A stretch of 9,298 bases of DNA from Neptunomonas sp. (GTDB taxonomy: Bacteria > Pseudomonadota > Gammaproteobacteria > Pseudomonadales > Balneatricaceae): assembly GCA_004195305.1 (NCBI GenBank), contig SDWN01000494.1:1-9298 (forward strand), in the 5' to 3' direction. Both the position numbers and the translations under genes were made by a program. The stretch's first letter is position 1. The number at the start of each line of letters is the position of its first letter. Shown in pieces: positions 7,138 to 9,298 of the stretch. The notes below the pieces were generated by a model, which made no database searches, had not been told where the DNA came from, and worked only from the letters and a program-made list of their open reading frames with translations.

Positions 7138-7799
7138 GGTTTTGGTTTCTCTGCTGTGGTGCTGTTGTTCTCGGGACTGTTCTCGGGACTGTTCTCGGGA
7201 CTGCTCTCGGGATTGTCTTTGATGTCGTTCGCGCTGTTTACAGGGCTGGGAGCAACGCTGGCGGTGCTGTCGTCGCCAGCGGGCGCCGCGGAGGGTTGTT
7301 TGCTTCGCGGTTGGATAATCATCTGTACCCTGCTATCTGGCTGGAGCTTATCACTGAACGCCTGGATCACGTTTTTGGTGGTATCGACTTGAATTCGCTT
7401 ACCACTAAAGCTGTCATCGGCGCGGAGTAGTTTGGCTTGTTCGGTCAGGGTCAGCAGATCCAGCTGAATATCAAACTCGATGGTCAATCCGAATCCGTGG
7501 GTGATCGGGGCTTCTTGTTGATGCTGCTGTTGAAAATGAGCGGGCTGTCCCTGAGCCACCAGGCGGCGGATATCGCCTTTGCCGTCGGTGTACAGGGTTA
7601 GTTGGTCCGCGTCGAGCTGGAGTGATCCTTGGGTCAGTTTGACGCTGCCGGAATAGATAGCGGTACCGTTACTCTCGTTGATTTCTGCCCGATCAGCGGA
7701 GATTGTGATGGGTTGTTGCTTGTCCTGTGGTAATGCCCAGGTCAGGGCGGCGAATAGCATCGTACCTACGAGTATCAGGTAGCGGTTAATTGGGTTCAT
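7134..7799 (-). CDS. lptA: Periplasmic LPS transport protein LptA with repetitive C-terminal tail
   Basis: LptA forms the periplasmic beta-jellyroll bridge carrying LPS from LptC to LptD. A signal peptide is evident: hydrophobic residues 7-19 and likely cleavage after TWA (22), giving a mature start LPQDKQQ. The OstA-like core (~28-165) has the family pattern: ITISADRAEINES, GTAIYSGSVKLTQGSLQLDAD, a gap with TLTEQAKL, and SGKRIQVDT. At 221 residues it exceeds E. coli LptA (185). The surplus is a Ser/Pro/Ala/Asn-rich tail from about 165, ending with tandem SPEN units (196-211) and KPKP. GAGG precedes the ATG. The gene overlaps lptC by 14 nt at its start and lptB by 4 nt at its end. The core assignment is firm and the tail has no known role. 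Confidence 0.95.
   Translation of the reverse strand: MNPINRYLILVGTMLFAALTWALPQDKQQPITISADRAEINESNGTAIYSGSVKLTQGSLQLDADQLTLYTDGKGDIRRLVAQGQPAHFQQQHQQEAPITHGFGLTIEFDIQLDLLTLTEQAKLLRADDSFSGKRIQVDTTKNVIQAFSDKLQPDSRVQMIIQPRSKQPSAAPAGDDSTASVAPSPVNSANDIKDNPESSPENSPENSPENNSTTAEKPKP
7168..7215 (-). repeat. Four tandem 12-bp repeats inside lptA
   Basis: On the plus strand TTCTCGGGACTG is repeated exactly at 7168-7179, 7180-7191 and 7192-7203, followed by a fourth copy with two changes at 7204-7215. The 12-bp unit keeps the reading frame and encodes NPES then SPEN three times near the LptA C terminus. Copy-number change by slippage would lengthen or shorten the tail without breaking the gene or the lptB overlap. 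Confidence 0.95.
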
Positions 7800-8343
7800 A
7801 GCGGCCTCGGACAGCGTGGTGCAGTTGAAGTTTATCGTTGGCGAAATTTGCCGTCATGCCGGTGGCATGGGTGTTACCGATGGGTTGGTATAGCGCCACC
7901 TCGGCATCGGTTTCGGCCTGCTGTTGTGCAGGAATGATTTTGAGGTAGGGGGTTTCAAATCGATAGCGCTGGTCAATCTGGTTGTACAGGACGACCTCGC
8001 CACGTAACCAGAAGACATCATGGTTGGGCTCTAGGTCGCCGAGCAACGCTTGGGCCCTGATCGGTGCCTTGTTTTCGCGGTACAGGGTCACGACCGGCTC
8101 GTCGATCAGGGTGTGGTCTGTGCTGGGTAGGTGGCGAATGCGCAGCCCTTTGATCGAGTGGGTCAGCCGACCGCTGAGGTCGTATTGTTGGATGCTCACG
8201 CCGGTGACATAGGTGTCGGCCTCGCCGATATGTTCCGGCTGAGGGGGCGCAGGGATGCGTTCTGGCTCCATAAAGCCCCAGGCCAGCAGGATCAGCACGC
8301 TGGCGGTCAGGGATAGGAATAGCTTGAGGCGCTTGGAATTCAC
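7786..8343 (-). CDS. lptC: LPS export system protein LptC (GTG start)
   Basis: A single-pass inner-membrane protein that receives LPS from LptB2FG and hands it to LptA. I place the start at GTG 8343, giving 185 residues, close to the ~190 of E. coli LptC. The protein then begins with basic NSKRLK, one membrane helix (~7-24, LFLSLTASVLILLAWGF), a proline-rich linker and the periplasmic jellyroll with YVTGVSIQQYDLSGRL, a hallmark of the family. An ATG at 8472 would add 43 residues without homology before the helix. The GTG overlaps the stop of the kdsC remnant as GTGA (8340-8343) and has no good Shine-Dalgarno, so translation probably depends on ribosomes finishing that upstream frame. The 3' end overlaps lptA by 14 nt. 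Confidence 0.92.
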   Translation of the reverse strand: MNSKRLKLFLSLTASVLILLAWGFMEPERIPAPPQPEHIGEADTYVTGVSIQQYDLSGRLTHSIKGLRIRHLPSTDHTLIDEPVVTLYRENKAPIRAQALLGDLEPNHDVFWLRGEVVLYNQIDQRYRFETPYLKIIPAQQQAETDAEVALYQPIGNTHATGMTANFANDKLQLHHAVRGRYEPN

Positions 8344-8576
8344 TGCGGCTGCTGCCGTTCGGGTTGGGGTAAGTGTTGTGACAGTGAAAGGGGCGTCGGC
8401 AAGTCGGGTCGCTCTAAGTAAGGTGTCAATCCTTGGTAGAAGCTGTTCGGGCCGGTCATGATCAGCTCGCACAGCTCTCCGTCTGCACTGTAGTGCAGTC
8501 GGCCGCCGGTGAGGGCATTATCGATGTCCAGCGTCAGTAGTTTTATCTCTTTGGCCTGCGCGAAACCCCGATCCAT
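8340..8576 (-). pseudogene. kdsC: Truncated remnant of Kdo-8-phosphate phosphatase KdsC, still an open frame
   Basis: A 78-codon open frame sits exactly where kdsC belongs between kdsD and lptC. Residues ~8-36 align with the start of KdsC (E. coli, 188 residues): KEIKLLTLDIDNALTGGRLHYSADGE against the usual LLILDVDGVLTDG type motif. The two motif-I aspartates remain (Asp17, Asp19), but the Gly after the second is Asn20 and the TDG aspartate is Gly24. After residue ~38 nothing matches KdsC, and HAD motifs II and III have no room in any frame before lptC. It should therefore not be a phosphatase. The ATG shares a base with the kdsD stop (TAATG), and the TGA overlaps the lptC GTG. The intact frame may be kept to carry ribosomes onto lptC. 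It could instead be a new small protein; I call it a decayed gene with moderate confidence. Confidence 0.75.
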
Positions 8577-9279
8577 TAGAGAACGCCGGCACGTAATAGG
8601 TCGTGCATATTGAGCGCGCCGATCGGTCGATGCTGTGGATCGACAACGATCAGACCGTTGATCTTGCGCTCTTCCATCAGGTGTAGCGCCGCGGCAGCCA
8701 GGCTCTCGGGGGTGCTGGTTTGGGCGTCGCGTGTCATCACCTGGAGGATCGGTGTCCGTTTTATATCTAGCTGAAGATCAAGGGTGCGGCGCAGATCGCC
8801 GTCGGTGAACACGCCGACCAGTTGCCCGGTGTCGTCTACAACGGCGCACATGCCTAAGCCTTTATGGCTGATTTCAACCAGGGTGTCGCTCAGGCTGGTG
8901 CTCTGCTTGACCAATGGCAGGCGTTCACCGCTGTGCATCAGGTCCTTGACCTTGAGTAGCAATTTGCGCCCCAGGGCTCCGCCCGGGTGGGAGAACGCAA
9001 AATCTTCAGAGCTGAAGCCGCGGGCTTCGAGCAGTGCGATCGCCAGCGCATCGCCGATCACCAGTGCTGCTGTGGTACTGGCGGTCGGAGCAAGTCCCAG
9101 GGGGCAGGCCTCGCTCTTGATGCTGACATCGAGGTTGGCGTCAGCCGCTCGGGAGAGGACGGAGCGGGGGTTCCCGGTGATGCTGATGAGCGGGATGCCC
9201 AGGCGTTGGATTAGTGGCAGCAGGGTCACTACTTCGACGGTGCTGCCGGAGTTTGACAGTGCGATTACTAGGTCTTGGG
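8576..9279 (-). CDS. kdsD: D-arabinose 5-phosphate isomerase KdsD, N terminus missing
   Basis: This enzyme interconverts ribulose 5-phosphate and arabinose 5-phosphate, the first step to Kdo in LPS. About 234 codons are present, ending in the family-typical NMHDLLRAGVL; roughly 95 N-terminal residues of the ~328-residue E. coli protein are cut off by the contig end. Visible are the second part of the SIS domain (LVIALSNSG, then PLISITGNP, EACPLGLAPTASTTA and SHPGGALGRKLL with its conserved His) and two CBS domains (GLGMCAVVDDTGQLVGVFTDGDLRR, and the final repeat ending in INGLIVVD and the terminal motif). A GTG at 9229 might look like a start, but homology runs upstream of it without a break to 9279, so the true start lies outside. 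Its stop overlaps the next ATG by one base. Confidence 0.95.
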
Positions 9280-9298
9280 CTGTCTCTTATACACATCT
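9280..9298 (+). other. Untrimmed Tn5 mosaic-end (Nextera) library adapter
   Basis: The last 19 bases, CTGTCTCTTATACACATCT, are exactly the complete 19-bp transposase mosaic end used in Nextera-type libraries, in the orientation produced by reading through a short insert. They cut off kdsD in mid-domain. This is sequencing-library sequence, not genome, and natural sequence stops at 9279. Confidence 0.97.

Noticed and set aside
7786..8472. LptC extended by 43 residues to an ATG at 8472.
   Set aside because: The extension has no LptC-like features, would put a long tail before the membrane helix, and overlaps the kdsC remnant. The GTG at 8343 gives the normal length and a GTGA junction.
8340..8576. 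A frameshifted full-length kdsC rather than a truncated one.
   Set aside because: Only ~130 nt separate the last KdsC-like residue from lptC, too few for the missing ~110 residues, and no other frame there shows HAD motifs.

Overview
The window suggests a gammaproteobacterium with LPS. The evidence is the gene set and order: kdsD, a kdsC remnant, lptC, lptA, lptB, rpoN, hpf (short form), ptsN, rapZ, ptsO, mgtE and the start of darP, all on the minus strand. This is the classic gammaproteobacterial rpoN neighbourhood. The mgtE/darP continuation would fit a marine Oceanospirillales/Pseudomonadales-type lineage, but that lineage call is inference. No RNA genes, CRISPR arrays or complete mobile elements were seen.

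Layout, in the direction of transcription (high to low coordinates). 9280-9298 is exactly the 19-bp Tn5/Nextera mosaic end, an untrimmed library adapter, so the right edge is an artificial contig end. 8576-9279 is kdsD without its N-terminal third. 8340-8576 is a 78-codon open remnant of kdsC, keeping only the first ~40 residues of the phosphatase. 7786-8343 (lptC), 7134-7799 (lptA) and 6412-7137 (lptB) encode the LPS transport bridge and its ATPase. After a 141-nt gap holding a plausible sigma70 promoter come rpoN, hpf, ptsN, rapZ and ptsO (2710-6270), the sigma54 / nitrogen-PTS / RapZ module. After a 148-nt gap comes mgtE (1212-2561). From 1187 down to the left edge runs a gene whose first ~88 codons are the ribosome-associated factor DarP (YjgA) and whose remainder is the second lobe of a superfamily II helicase.

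How the genes work together. KdsD makes arabinose 5-phosphate for the Kdo of LPS, and LptC/A/B carry finished LPS toward the outer membrane. RpoN, HPF, PtsN, RapZ and PtsO form a conserved regulatory cluster linking nitrogen/carbon signalling, ribosome hibernation and, through RapZ, amino-sugar supply for the envelope. Starts and stops are tightly interlocked (TAATG, GTGA, a 14-nt overlap, ATGA, TAATG), so much of it is translationally coupled.

Most of the window is conserved core genome. The three points that deserve attention are the in-frame darP::helicase chimera, the shrunken kdsC that still bridges kdsD to lptC with both junctions intact, and the adapter at the contig end, which bears on how far the chimera can be trusted.
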